DNA of 64,000 bases from DATAOG01 sp963753685 (lineage in GTDB: Bacteria > Pseudomonadota > Alphaproteobacteria > Geminicoccales > Geminicoccaceae): NCBI GenBank assembly GCA_963753685.1, contig CAVWDE010000001.1:1-64000 (forward strand), written 5' to 3'. The position numbers and the translations under genes are program-made. Position 1 is the stretch's first letter, and each line of letters opens with the position of its first letter. This document shows positions 43,194 through 51,882 of this stretch, piece by piece. Under the pieces are notes generated by a model, which was given only the letters and a program-made list of their open reading frames with translations, did no database searches and was not told where the DNA came from.

Positions 43194-43739
43194 ATGCGCA
43201 GATCCGCAATGAACCGCCGCCGGTTCCTCGAGAGGTCGGGACAGGTGGCAGCCGGGGCGGCGGTGGTCGCCGCATCGGCCGGCCCGATCGTCATCGCGCC
43301 CGAGGGCGCCCTGGCGGCGACCAAGATCATCTCGGCGGACCAGGCTGCGACCCTGGTCGCGATGGCGCGCCAGATCTTTCCCCACGATCAGCTGGGCGAC
43401 GCGTACTACGCCGGCGCGGTCGAGGTGCTCGACCAGAAGGCCGCGGCCGATCCGGCGCTCGCGGCCCAGGTGGCCGACGGCATCGCCAAGCTGGATGGCG
43501 CCATGGGCCTGCCGTTCCTCAAGCTGTCCCGCGGCAATCAGCTCAAGGTGCTGCAGAGCGTTGCCGACACGCCGTTCTTCGCGACCGTGCGTGGGACGAC
43601 GCTCGGCGCCCTGTACACCAACCCGAACGTGATGCGCGACTTCGGCTACGAGGGCTCGTCGGTCGAGTACGGCGGCTACATCGACCGGGGCTTCGACGAC
43701 ATCGGCTGGCTGCCCAAGCTGCCGGACAAGGCATCCTGA
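43194..43739 (+). CDS. Tat-exported small subunit of a GMC dehydrogenase (gluconate 2-dehydrogenase subunit 3 family)
   Basis: 181 residues from ATG 43194, chosen because GGGAG at 43181-43185 is about eight bases upstream. It has a twin-arginine signal: MNRRRFLERS then a hydrophobic Ala-rich stretch, cleaved near ALAA. The mature part resembles subunit 3 of membrane-bound gluconate and related dehydrogenases (ARQIFPHDQLGDAYYAGAVEVLDQKAA, PNVMRDFGYEGSSVEYGGY). Such subunits carry the flavoprotein, which lacks its own signal, through the Tat pathway. The GMC gene starts 16 bases after its stop. No cytochrome c subunit is visible. Confidence 0.85.
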   Translation: MRRSAMNRRRFLERSGQVAAGAAVVAASAGPIVIAPEGALAATKIISADQAATLVAMARQIFPHDQLGDAYYAGAVEVLDQKAAADPALAAQVADGIAKLDGAMGLPFLKLSRGNQLKVLQSVADTPFFATVRGTTLGALYTNPNVMRDFGYEGSSVEYGGYIDRGFDDIGWLPKLPDKAS

Positions 43740-43755
43740 GGGGGAGGCGGGGGAC

Positions 43756-45315
43756 ATGGCTACGGTCTTCGAACTGAGCAACGATTCGGTGGTCGTCGTG
43801 GTCGGATCGGGCGCCGGCGGGGCGACGGTCGCCAACGAGCTCGCCCAGAAGGGCATCGACGTGGTCTGCCTGGAGGCGGGCCCGCGGCTGACGCTCGCCG
43901 ACATCGTCAACGACTGGGGCACGATGTTCGGCCGGCTGAGCTGGCTCGACAAGCGGATCGGCACCGGCGATTTGTACGCCGGCCTGCCGCTCTGGGTGTG
44001 CAAGACGGTCGGCGGCACGACCGTGCACTGGGCGGGCGCGTCGCTTCGCTTCCAGGACCACGAATGGAAGGCGCGCACGACCTATGGGCAGATCGAGGGC
44101 GCCAACCTGCTCGACTGGCCGCTCGATCCGAACGAGATGCCGGCCTACTACGAGCGCGCCGAGGACAAGATCGGCGTCGCCGGCACCGGCGGCCGGCCGC
44201 GTCTGCCGGGCAACAACAATTATCACGTGCTGGCCTATGGCGCGCGGATCCTGGGCTACACGAAGGTCCACACCGGCAACATGGGCATCAACTCGGTCGA
44301 GCGCGACGGCCGGCCCTCCTGCCAGCAGATCGGTTTCTGCATGGCCGGCTGCGCGATCGGCGCCAAGTGGTCGACGCTCTATACCGAGGTGCCGAAGGCC
44401 GAGGCGACCGGCCATTTCGAGCTGCGCCCGGAATCGATGGCGCTGCAGATTCAGCACGACGCCGCCGGCAAGGTCACGGGCGTGCTGTACGCCGACAAGG
44501 CGGGCAACCAGCAGCTGCAGAAGGCGCGCGCGGTCTGCGTTGCCGGCAATTCGGTCGAGAGCCCGCGCCTCCTGCTGAACTCGGCCTCGGCGCAGTTCCC
44601 GGACGGCCTTGCCAACTCCTCGGGCCAGGTCGGGCGCAACTTCATGCGCCACACCACCGGCGCGGTCTACGGCATCATGCCTGGGCCGGTGCACTTCAAC
44701 CGGGGCACCAACATGGCCGGCATCATCCAGGACGAGTTGCGCCACGACCCGTCGCGCGGCTTCGCCGCCGGCTACGAGATGGAGACCCTGCCGGGCTTCG
44801 GCCTCGCCGGCGTCGCCACCTGGATGAAGGAAGGCGCCTGGGGCCGGGAGTACGCCGACGACATCGCCAAATTCCAGGACATGGCCTGCATGTGGATCGT
44901 CGGCGAGGACATGCCGCAGGCGAGCAACGGCATCACGCTGCACGACAGTGAGAAGGACCAGTACGGGCTGCCGATCCCGATCGTCCACTACAAGGACCAC
45001 GAGAACGACTTCGCGATGCGCAACCATGCGTTCCGGCAGGGGCGGGCGGTCTACGAGGCGGCGGGCGCCACCAAGGTCTACGAGCGCGGGCCGTTCCCGA
45101 GCACCCACAACATGGGCACCTGCCGGCAGAGCGCCAGCCCCGCGGACGGCGTCTGCAACGCCTACGGCCAGACCCACGACGTCAAGAACCTGTTCATCTC
45201 GGACGGCAGCCAGTTCACGTCCGGCGCCTCCGAGAACCCGACCCTCACCATCGTCGCGCTGGCGATCCGCCAGGCCGAATACATCGCGAACATGATGAGC
45301 AAAGGCGAAGTCTGA
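43756..45315 (+). CDS. GMC-family flavin dehydrogenase, catalytic subunit
   Basis: 519 residues, FAD-dependent oxidoreductase acting on a polyol, sugar or sugar acid. The dinucleotide-binding GSGAGG is at residues 17-22, followed by E in VCLEAGPR. GMC middle motifs KTVGGTTVHWAG and VAGNSVESPRLLLNSAS are present. The active-site pair is H451 (STHNMGTCR) and N494 (SENPTLTI). No signal peptide is present; export with the Tat small subunit encoded just upstream is expected. Electrons would pass to a cytochrome or quinone not encoded here. The exact substrate is unknown. A strong terminator follows. Confidence 0.88.
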   Translation: MATVFELSNDSVVVVVGSGAGGATVANELAQKGIDVVCLEAGPRLTLADIVNDWGTMFGRLSWLDKRIGTGDLYAGLPLWVCKTVGGTTVHWAGASLRFQDHEWKARTTYGQIEGANLLDWPLDPNEMPAYYERAEDKIGVAGTGGRPRLPGNNNYHVLAYGARILGYTKVHTGNMGINSVERDGRPSCQQIGFCMAGCAIGAKWSTLYTEVPKAEATGHFELRPESMALQIQHDAAGKVTGVLYADKAGNQQLQKARAVCVAGNSVESPRLLLNSASAQFPDGLANSSGQVGRNFMRHTTGAVYGIMPGPVHFNRGTNMAGIIQDELRHDPSRGFAAGYEMETLPGFGLAGVATWMKEGAWGREYADDIAKFQDMACMWIVGEDMPQASNGITLHDSEKDQYGLPIPIVHYKDHENDFAMRNHAFRQGRAVYEAAGATKVYERGPFPSTHNMGTCRQSASPADGVCNAYGQTHDVKNLFISDGSQFTSGASENPTLTIVALAIRQAEYIANMMSKGEV

Positions 45316-45340
45316 GCGGGCAGGGCGTCTGCCCGATGAC

Positions 45341-45370
45341 GAGCCCGGGCTCCGGCCCGGGCTCTTTTCT
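45341..45370 (+). terminator. Rho-independent terminator after the GMC gene
   Basis: A perfect 10-bp stem, GAGCCCGGGC (45341-45350) with GCCCGGGCTC (45355-45364), a TCCG loop and a TTTTCT tail. It lies 25 bases after the GMC stop and ends the VOC-dehydrogenase transcript. Confidence 0.88.
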
Positions 45371-45473
45371 CGATGCATACCTGACCTCTTTGGTGCATCT
45401 GGTCAGAAGAGCATGGTGCAGTTGGCACGAACGGCGCGGCGCTCGCGAGCGGGGTAAGCAGGCTACTTTGTCC

Positions 45474-45502
45474 TTGGCAACTATAAGCTAAGCAACTATC
45501 TT
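45474..45502 (+). promoter_or_regulatory. Candidate promoter and operator of the MarR gene
   Basis: TTGGCA (45474-45479, five of six) and TATCTT (45497-45502, four of six) are 17 bases apart. The direct repeat GCAACTAT at 45477-45484 and 45492-45499 overlaps both boxes and could be the binding site of the encoded repressor. Transcription would start at about 45509, so the mRNA would be leaderless or nearly so; there is no Shine-Dalgarno sequence ahead of ATG 45511. Confidence 0.5.
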
Positions 45503-45510
45503 CGCGGCTT

Positions 45511-46023
45511 ATGGACGAGCCGCCAATCGAGCGCAACTTCGGTTTTCTGGTGCACGATGTCGCGCGCCTGATGCGCGTCGCCTACGACCGGCGCGCCCGG
45601 GACCTGGGCCTCACCCGCTCGCAATGGTGGGTGCTCACCAACCTGTTCCGCAAGCAAGGCATCACCCAGTCCGAGCTCGCCGACATCCTGGAGATCGAGA
45701 AGCCTTCGCTTGGGCGGCTGCTCGACCGGCTCGAGGCCAAGGGCTGGATCGAGCGGCGGGCCGATCCTGCCGACCGGCGCGCCAAGCGGCTGCATCTGAC
45801 CGGCGAGGTGCAGACGCTGATGCGGGCGCTGCGAGCGCTCGCCGCCGAACTGCGCCTGGATGCCATGGATGGCCTGCACGAGGCCGAGCGCCAGCACTTC
45901 GTCGACACGCTGCTGGTGATCAAGGCCAATCTGTTGCGCATGAATGGCAATGGCAACGGCAGCTGGGCGGGGCCAGATCCGGCGGCCCCGGCGCCGGTCA
46001 GGCATGAGGGCGCCGATGACTGA
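45511..46023 (+). CDS. MarR-family transcriptional regulator
   Basis: 170 residues. The winged helix-turn-helix reads LGLTRSQWWVLTNLFRKQGITQSELADILEIEKPSLGRLLDRLEAKGWIERRADPADRRAKRLHLT in outline, with the DPADRRAKR wing typical of MarR. Such proteins are usually dimeric repressors released by phenolic or other small ligands. It overlaps the next gene by eight bases, and regulation of that gene and of itself is likely. Its last 20 residues are Gly/Asn/Pro-rich and variable. Confidence 0.9.
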   Translation: MDEPPIERNFGFLVHDVARLMRVAYDRRARDLGLTRSQWWVLTNLFRKQGITQSELADILEIEKPSLGRLLDRLEAKGWIERRADPADRRAKRLHLTGEVQTLMRALRALAAELRLDAMDGLHEAERQHFVDTLLVIKANLLRMNGNGNGSWAGPDPAAPAPVRHEGADD

Positions 46024-47131
46024 CCAGGCGCCGCCCGAGCCTGAGACGCGGCCGGAGCCGGAGGCGCCGCCGCGCCGGCGTCGCTCGCTGCGCGTCGTCC
46101 TGCTCGGTGTCGTGCCCGCGCTTGCGGCCGCGATCGGGCTCTACTGGTACGCGACCAGCGGCCGCTACGTCTCGACCGACAACGCCTATGTCAAGGCCGA
46201 CATGATCGCGATCAGCCCGGACGTCAACGGTCGGGTGATCAGCGTCGAGGTCGCCGAGAACCAGCTGGTCAAGAAGGGCGACGTGCTGTTCCGGATCGAC
46301 CCGGCGCCGTTCCGCTTCGCCCTCGACCTGGCCGAAGCCAAGGCGCTCGCGGTCCGCCACGACGTCGAGGCCTCGCGGGCCGAGTTCCACGAGATCGAGG
46401 CCCAGATCGACGAGGCCCTGGCGCGGGTCGACTTCGCCGGGCAGCAGGCCAAGCGTCAGCGCGAGCTGGAAGCGCGCGGGCATGCCGCCCAGGCGAGCCT
46501 GGACGAGGCCGAGATGCAGCTCACGACCAGCAAACAGCAGGTCACGGGCTTGCGCGAGAAGCTGCGCACCGTGCTCGCCAGGCTCGGCGGCGACCCGGCG
46601 AGCGCGGTCGAGCTGCACCCGGACTTCCGCGCCGCCGAGGCCGAGCGCGACATGGCGGCGCGCGATCTGAAGGACAGCGTCGTCTATGCCCCGGTCGACG
46701 GCATCGTCAGCCGGATGCGCCTGCAGCCCGGCGAGTGGGTCAAGGAGGGCGAGCCCGCCTTCAGCATGATCGATCCGGCGAGCACCTGGATCGAGGCCAA
46801 CCTCAAGGAGACCCAGCTCGAGAACGTCCGGGTCGGCCAGCAGGTCGAGGTCGAGGTCGACGCTTACCCGCACGACCGCTGGCAGGGCGAGGTCGCCAGC
46901 ATCAGCCCGGCGACCGGCGCCGAGTTCGCCCTGATCCCGCCACAGAACGCGACCGGCAACTGGGTTAAGGTGGTGCAGCGCCTGCCGGTCCGGATCGTGG
47001 TGCATCCGCGCGACGGCCAACCGCCCTTGCGCGCCGGCATGACGGTGACCGCCACCATCGACACCGAGCGCGAGCCGCAGCTGGCGAAGCTCGCCAAGGA
47101 TGCGGTCGCCGCGGCCCGCGGCGACAAGTGA
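46016..47131 (+). CDS. EmrA/HlyD-type membrane fusion protein
   Basis: Periplasmic adaptor of an MFS or ABC efflux pump. From ATG 46016 it has 371 residues: a Pro-rich cytoplasmic start, one membrane segment (VVLLGVVPALAAAIGLYWYA), the biotinyl-lipoyl half motif VSTDNAYVKADMIAISPDVNGRV, a long helical hairpin (about 105-200), the second lipoyl half SVVYAPVDGIVSRMRLQPGEWV, and a beta-barrel domain ending AGMTVTATI. It overlaps marR. The MFS partner EmrB, usually next, is absent: the following gene is on the other strand. It must work with a pump encoded elsewhere or has lost its partner. Confidence 0.9.
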   Translation: MTDQAPPEPETRPEPEAPPRRRRSLRVVLLGVVPALAAAIGLYWYATSGRYVSTDNAYVKADMIAISPDVNGRVISVEVAENQLVKKGDVLFRIDPAPFRFALDLAEAKALAVRHDVEASRAEFHEIEAQIDEALARVDFAGQQAKRQRELEARGHAAQASLDEAEMQLTTSKQQVTGLREKLRTVLARLGGDPASAVELHPDFRAAEAERDMAARDLKDSVVYAPVDGIVSRMRLQPGEWVKEGEPAFSMIDPASTWIEANLKETQLENVRVGQQVEVEVDAYPHDRWQGEVASISPATGAEFALIPPQNATGNWVKVVQRLPVRIVVHPRDGQPPLRAGMTVTATIDTEREPQLAKLAKDAVAAARGDK

Positions 47132-47182
47132 GGCTGGCAGCCGGCACCCGCGGCCGGACCCGGGTTCGCTTTGAGGGCAGCG

Positions 47183-47779
47183 TCAGGTTAGAATCCGAGC
47201 GACCGTGCCGGCGGTCAGGCGAAAGAGCGCGTCCTGCGGCTCATCCAGCGTCATGGTGGCGTCGGATGAGAGGCGCTGATAGACGCCGCGCAGCGCACGC
47301 CCCCAGGCGCCATGGCCGACCACGATCAGGCGTGGCAGGTCGGCAACGCTGTCGAGCCAACTTCCGGCGCGGTCGGCGAGCATGGCATGGCTCTCCCCAT
47401 CCGGCGGCGGGCGGCGCCAGGGGTCGGCCTCGCGCCAGCGCCAGAGCTCGGGCTCCCGGGCCGCGATCTCGGCCCGGGTCAGCCCCTCCCAGCGGCCCCA
47501 GGAGACTTCTTTCAGGCGATCATCGACGCGCCGGTCGGCGAGCTGCTGCCCGAGCGCTTCGACGACCAGAGCGGCGCTCGCTGCCGCGCGACCGAGCGGG
47601 CTCGTGAGCAGCAGGAACGGCGGCTCATCTTCGAGCAGGGGGGCGAGCGCCAGGCCGGCCCGGCGCGCCTGATCCCGGCCCAGGGCCGTGAGCGGCGAAT
47701 CCAGATGGCCCTGGACCCGGCCTTCGCGGTTCCATTCCGTCTGCCCATGGCGGATCAGATAGAGGATCTGCTCAGCCAC
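47183..47779 (-). CDS. Histidine phosphatase family protein (phosphoglycerate mutase-like)
   Basis: 198 residues from GTG 47779, which overlaps the end of the reductase gene by eight bases and puts the family start (M)AEQILYLIRHGQTEWNREGRVQGHLDSPLT at the N-terminus. The phosphohistidine is in LIRHGQTEWN, and the second His in VVGHGAWGRALRG; the acid is the Glu in WGRWEGLTRAEI. Related to cobalamin (alpha-ribazole phosphatase) and broad-specificity phosphatases; the substrate is not known. No terminator was seen downstream. Confidence 0.85.
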   Translation of the reverse strand: MAEQILYLIRHGQTEWNREGRVQGHLDSPLTALGRDQARRAGLALAPLLEDEPPFLLLTSPLGRAAASAALVVEALGQQLADRRVDDRLKEVSWGRWEGLTRAEIAAREPELWRWREADPWRRPPPDGESHAMLADRAGSWLDSVADLPRLIVVGHGAWGRALRGVYQRLSSDATMTLDEPQDALFRLTAGTVARILT

Positions 47780-48692
47780 GACCGCCGGCGTGCAGCTTGA
47801 GGCCAGTGGCGATGAAGCCGTGGATCGGGGTCGGTACTCCAAGCTCCTTGCCCATGCGGACGATCGCCCCGGACAGCCAGGCAAGCTCCAGACGCTTGCC
47901 GCGTTCGAGGTCCTCGAGCATCGAGGATTTCATCGCCGCCGGCAGCTGGTCGGTCCGGGCGAGGGTCGTCGCGACGAAATCCTGGGGCAGGGCAATCCCG
48001 CGTGCGCGGGCAACCGCCAGGGCTTCGGCAAGGCCAGCCTGGTACAGAGCCCGGGTTTCCGGATCGCCGCGGATCGGCCCGATCGGCAGCCGCATGAGGG
48101 CGGTGAGGCCGGCGAACGTCGCGAGAAAGACCATCTTGGCCCAGATATCGCGCTGAATGGCCTCGCTCACGGCATGGTCCAGCGCGGCCGTGCGCAGTGC
48201 CGCCGCGAGCGCCTCGATCCGCGCTGACGCGCGCCCGTCGAGCTCGCCGACCGCGAACCGCGCCATGGTGCCGGTGTGCTTGATCACGCCCGGCTCGGCG
48301 ACCACCGAAGCGATTTGGGCGACGCCGCCGATGACGTGCTCCCGGCCGAGGATGCGGGCCAGGACTTCGGGGCTGTCGACGCCGTTCTGGAAGGTGACGA
48401 CGCCGGTCGCCGGGCCGACCAGCGGTCGACTCGCCGCGGCCGCGGCCTCGGTGTCGTAGAGTTTGACCGCGAAGATCACCAGATCGACCGGCCCGACACT
48501 GGCCGGATCGTCGCTCGCGCTCGCCGGCTGGACTTTGGCATCGCCGAGCGCACTCTCGATCCGAAGCCCGTGCGCGCGGATGGCGGCGAGATGCGCGCCG
48601 CGGGCGATGAAGGCGACGTCCTGGCCGCTCATCGCCAGCCGGCCGCCGAGATAGCCGCCGACCCCGCCGCTGCCCATGACTGCGATCCGCAT
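47772..48692 (-). CDS. 2-dehydropantoate 2-reductase family protein
   Basis: 306-residue NADPH-dependent reductase of the ketopantoate reductase family. N-terminal GSGGVGGYLGGRL is the GxGGxGG nucleotide motif. FAVKLYDTEAA and TFQNGVDSPEVLARILG are family motifs, and the catalytic Lys is in RDIWAKMVFLATFAGLTALM. The C-terminal helical domain has DLERGKRLELAWLSGAIVRMGKELGVPTP. It would make pantoate for coenzyme A if it is PanE; paralogues with other substrates are common, so the symbol is withheld. The histidine phosphatase overlaps its end. Confidence 0.85.
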   Translation of the reverse strand: MRIAVMGSGGVGGYLGGRLAMSGQDVAFIARGAHLAAIRAHGLRIESALGDAKVQPASASDDPASVGPVDLVIFAVKLYDTEAAAAASRPLVGPATGVVTFQNGVDSPEVLARILGREHVIGGVAQIASVVAEPGVIKHTGTMARFAVGELDGRASARIEALAAALRTAALDHAVSEAIQRDIWAKMVFLATFAGLTALMRLPIGPIRGDPETRALYQAGLAEALAVARARGIALPQDFVATTLARTDQLPAAMKSSMLEDLERGKRLELAWLSGAIVRMGKELGVPTPIHGFIATGLKLHAGGRG

Positions 48693-49047
48693 GCTTCGAA
48701 CCCCATGATTGCGAGCCGACCTTAGCGCTCTGATCGAGCGGGCGAAAGCTCAGGATGAGCGAGCGCCAAGGCACCGCGAGCCGCTGAGCGGGCGCGAGCC
48801 CCGGCCCCGGGGGACCACCTCGAAGCCCGCGCTTCCAGAAGCGCGATGACCGACGCGGCGCGCGTGGCAGCGCTCGATGAGGCCCGCGGTCTCTGGCGCA
48901 CAGCTGCGGAAGGGGATCGAAGGCGGCGCATTCGTCGCCGGCCGGCAAATGAAGTCATTGGGCGCGGCAGGTTTAGAAATTGTTAACCATTTGCGACCAA
49001 AAATTAACTATGAGGCGAAGCAAAGCAACCCCAGCGGTGGCAGCGGC
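48693..49047. other. Gene-free stretch upstream of the broken protease
   Basis: 355 bases with no gene supported on either strand. A short AT-rich patch (about 48973-49015) lies ahead of the protease remnant and may be its old promoter. The promoter of the - strand reductase should also be here, but no good match was found. Confidence 0.55.
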
Positions 49048-49834
49048 GTGGCTCTGGGGGATCGGTCGATTTGCGCGGCGACCGGTGGCGGCCGGGCGCA
49101 GGTAGGGTCGCGGCGGGCAGGGCCGAGGTTGTTCGCGCTGGCCATGACCAGCGCCGTAGCGGGCTGCGGGGGCGGTGGCGGTAGTGGCGGCCGTGGTACG
49201 GTCGACGCCCAGCCGGCCAGCTACTACGAGACCACCGAATATCAGGCCAACTACGGCCTTGGCGTCATCGGAGCCTCGTCGGCCTACGCGGCGGGCGCCA
49301 CCGGCCGGGGCATCACGGTCGGCGTGGTTGATACCGGCATCGACGTCGACCATCCGGAATTGACGGGCCAGATCGCCGCGGCCAGCACCGACATCGTCAG
49401 CCGCGATCCGCAGTTCGTGAACGACATCGACGGTCACGGCACCGCGGTCGCTGGCGTGATTGCCGCGCGCCGCAACCAGGCGCTCATGCGCGGCGTGGCG
49501 TTCAAGGCGAAGCTGCTGGCCGTTCGTGCCGACACGCCGGGCAGCTGTGCGACCGGCTGCACGTCCTCTCAGTCCAACATCGCCGCCGCCACCGACTACG
49601 CCGTCGCCCAGGGCAAGGTGATCCCTCGGCGGTGCCAGCAGCCTCGGTGCGCCGCTCCATGACGCGTTCGCGCGGGCGGTTGACGCCGGCACCATCCTGG
49701 TGCTCGCAGCCGGTTTCGATCGGGACAGACTGCCGACGGGCGGGTGGCCGATCGCCGGGCGCTGCCGTTCCATGCTGCCTCGAAGCGCTGCGAACAGCTG
49801 GTACGGAAATCACGACGCCGGCCCCGCCCACTGA
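49048..49834 (+). pseudogene. Broken S8 (subtilisin-like) serine protease, lipoprotein type
   Basis: A subtilisin-family N-terminal half. AVAGC plus a Gly-rich linker suggests a lipoprotein signal; the start (GTG 49048) is uncertain. Catalytic Asp is in VVDTGIDVDHPEL (codon at 49330) and His in IDGHGTAVAGVIA (codon at 49435). At 49621-49625 the frame changes: KVI is followed by LGGASSLGAPLHDAFARAVDAGTILVLAAG in another frame, and the usual NLS or NMS is missing. That fits an 8-base loss, not a homopolymer error. The reading then stops at 49832-49834, well before any GTSMATPHV serine block, which is absent. The gene is dead and truncated. Confidence 0.82.
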
Positions 49835-50097
49835 AGGCTCGCTCTTTTGACACCCCCGAGGCGCAACGTTCGGCCGTCGGTGGCGCCGGCGCTTGGTGGC
49901 GCGACCCGTTTGATCAAGGTCGGCTGCCGCCAGCGACCTCGACTCGTCCGGCCCCGGAGGCTGTGGCTCGGTCAGTCAGAGCTCCAAACACGCAGATCGG
50001 TCGCGATAATTGTCGGTTCATTAACTTCAATTGTCGAAGTTCTGGCGGCCGGTCGCGCGGGCGGTCGAGATTCCAAAAGAGGTGCCAGGGCGTGTTC
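49835..50097 (+). other. Spacer ahead of the GGDEF-EAL gene
   Basis: 263 bases without a recognisable gene. AACTTC (50023-50028) and GAAGTT (50036-50041) form an inverted repeat with a 7-base centre in a locally AT-richer patch and may be an operator for the downstream gene. Confidence 0.4.
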
Positions 50098-51669
50098 ATG
50101 ACCGCATTCCCGATCCAGCTAGGCCTCCACGGCCTGACCGGCGTCTTCGCGTTCCTGCTCGGCTTGGCAACCGGCTTGCTGGATAGCTGGGGGGCCGGGC
50201 TCGCTGCCGCGGTGGTCCTGCCGCTGGCGGTGACCGCCATGGCCGCGGCCGGCGCCTGGATCGAGGTCGGTCGCCGGCGGGCGCACGGTCGCGAGGCGCA
50301 GGCGAGGCGCGCCGCGGAAGCGCGGGTCGATCACCTTACGCGGCACGATGCACTGACCGGGCTGCCCAACCGCGACGCCTTTCTCGACCGCCTGCACGCG
50401 GCGCTTGGCGGGGGGCGCCGCAGCGATCGGATGGCTGCGGTATTGTGCGTCGATCTGGCCGACTTCAAGGCGATCAACGATACGCTTGGCCGCGTGGCGG
50501 GCGATATCCTGCTCCGCCACACCGGCTCCCGTCTACTCGCGGCCCTGCGCGAGTCCGACATGCTGGCACGCATGGGGGCCGACGAGTTCGCGGTTCTCCA
50601 GAACGGGATCGACGGGCCCGCCGGTGCCGCTGACCTGTGTGAGCGCCTGCTGGCGGCGATGGCGGACCCTTTTGAGCTGTGCGGGCATCTCACCCACGTC
50701 GGCACGCGCATCGGGGTCGCGATCTTTCCCGGCGATGCCGCCGAAGCCGAGCCGCTGCTCCAGCACGCCGGCCTGGCGCTCGGACGGGCGAAAGCGGATC
50801 CGCCGGGCACCTTCCGGTTCTTCGAGGATGCGATGGATACCGAACTACGCGAGCGCAAGGCGCTGGAGCAGGATCTGGTTGATGCCCTCGCGCGCTCCGA
50901 ATTCGAGATCGAGTACCAGCCGCAGTTCGACATCGCCAGCCGACGCATGGTCGGGGTCGAGGCGCTGCTACGCTGGCAGCACCCGGAACACGGTCGCCTC
51001 GGCCCCGACCGGTTCATCCCGCTCGCGGAGGACAACGGCATGATCCTGCCAATTGGCCGCTGGGTGCTCGAGCAGGCTTGTCTCCAGGCGGTCGCCTGGC
51101 ACCAACGTGGCGCCCACGCTCTGCGTATGGCGGTCAACCTCTCGCCGGTGCAGTTCCGGGATCCGAACCTCGCGAGCCAGGCCGGTGAGATCCTGCACCG
51201 CAGCGGGCTGGCTGCCGACCAGCTTGAGCTCGAGATCACCGAACGGGTGCTGATGGAGGACACCGAGGCCAACCTCCGCACCCTCGGTCAATTGAAGGAG
51301 CTGGGCATCCGGATCTCGATCGACGACTTCGGCGTCGGCCACTCGTCGCTGAGCTACCTGCGCCGCTTTCCGTTCGACGAGATCAAGCTCGACCGCTCGT
51401 TCGTCGGCGCCCTCGATCACGATCCGAGTGCGGCGGCGATCGTGCGCGCCACGCTCAGTCTCAGCCGCAGCCTCGGTCTGGACTCGGTCGCCGAAGGCGT
51501 CGAGAGCGCCGAGCAGCTGCGTCTGCTCGATCTCGAGGGCTGCCGCGTCGCCCAGGGCTACTACTTCAGCCCGCCGGTCCACCCACGTGAGATCGACGGC
51601 ATGGTGGCGGCCCTGGCCGCGACGGCGGTCGCCGAACCAGAGCCTGAGGTCATGCACGGAACTGGCTGA
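50098..51669 (+). CDS. GGDEF-EAL protein, membrane-anchored cyclic-di-GMP enzyme
   Basis: 523 residues from ATG 50098; GTG 50092, nine bases after AGAGG, is an alternative. Two hydrophobic segments (about 8-30 and 36-58) anchor it. The GGDEF domain (about 75-235) has G160-A-D-E-F164, with Ala in the second position, and an RxxD inhibitory site (RESD) exactly five residues before it. The EAL domain (about 255-505) keeps E288-A-L, NLSP, ELEITE, IDDFGVGHSS, IKLDRSF, AEGVES and AQGYYFS, so phosphodiesterase activity is expected. Whether the cyclase works is uncertain; GADEF domains may instead be regulatory. Confidence 0.9.
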   Translation: MTAFPIQLGLHGLTGVFAFLLGLATGLLDSWGAGLAAAVVLPLAVTAMAAAGAWIEVGRRRAHGREAQARRAAEARVDHLTRHDALTGLPNRDAFLDRLHAALGGGRRSDRMAAVLCVDLADFKAINDTLGRVAGDILLRHTGSRLLAALRESDMLARMGADEFAVLQNGIDGPAGAADLCERLLAAMADPFELCGHLTHVGTRIGVAIFPGDAAEAEPLLQHAGLALGRAKADPPGTFRFFEDAMDTELRERKALEQDLVDALARSEFEIEYQPQFDIASRRMVGVEALLRWQHPEHGRLGPDRFIPLAEDNGMILPIGRWVLEQACLQAVAWHQRGAHALRMAVNLSPVQFRDPNLASQAGEILHRSGLAADQLELEITERVLMEDTEANLRTLGQLKELGIRISIDDFGVGHSSLSYLRRFPFDEIKLDRSFVGALDHDPSAAAIVRATLSLSRSLGLDSVAEGVESAEQLRLLDLEGCRVAQGYYFSPPVHPREIDGMVAALAATAVAEPEPEVMHGTG

Positions 51670-51761
51670 TTTCAATCAGTTCTAAGGTCGGTCCGTCATC
51701 CCAGCTCTGAGCACGACGCTGATTCCTCGGACGTTCTGTCTAAAGCTCAGGTTAAATTTTT

Positions 51762-51776
51762 GTTGAATAGATCAAC
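51762..51776 (+). promoter_or_regulatory. Inverted repeat ahead of the RTX gene
   Basis: GTTGA-ATAGA-TCAAC, nested inside AGGTT (51749-51753) and AACCT (51774-51778), in an AT-rich patch about 110 bases before the RTX start. It may be an operator or a leader hairpin; no regulator can be named. Confidence 0.3.
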
Positions 51777-51882
51777 CTGTAGGAATAACATCGGCTTCAA
51801 CCTAAGATTTCTGAAGCGCGGGGCTTCATCCTCTACACGAAGAAAGCCCGGTGGCAACACCGGCCTGCGGGATGGTGTCAGA

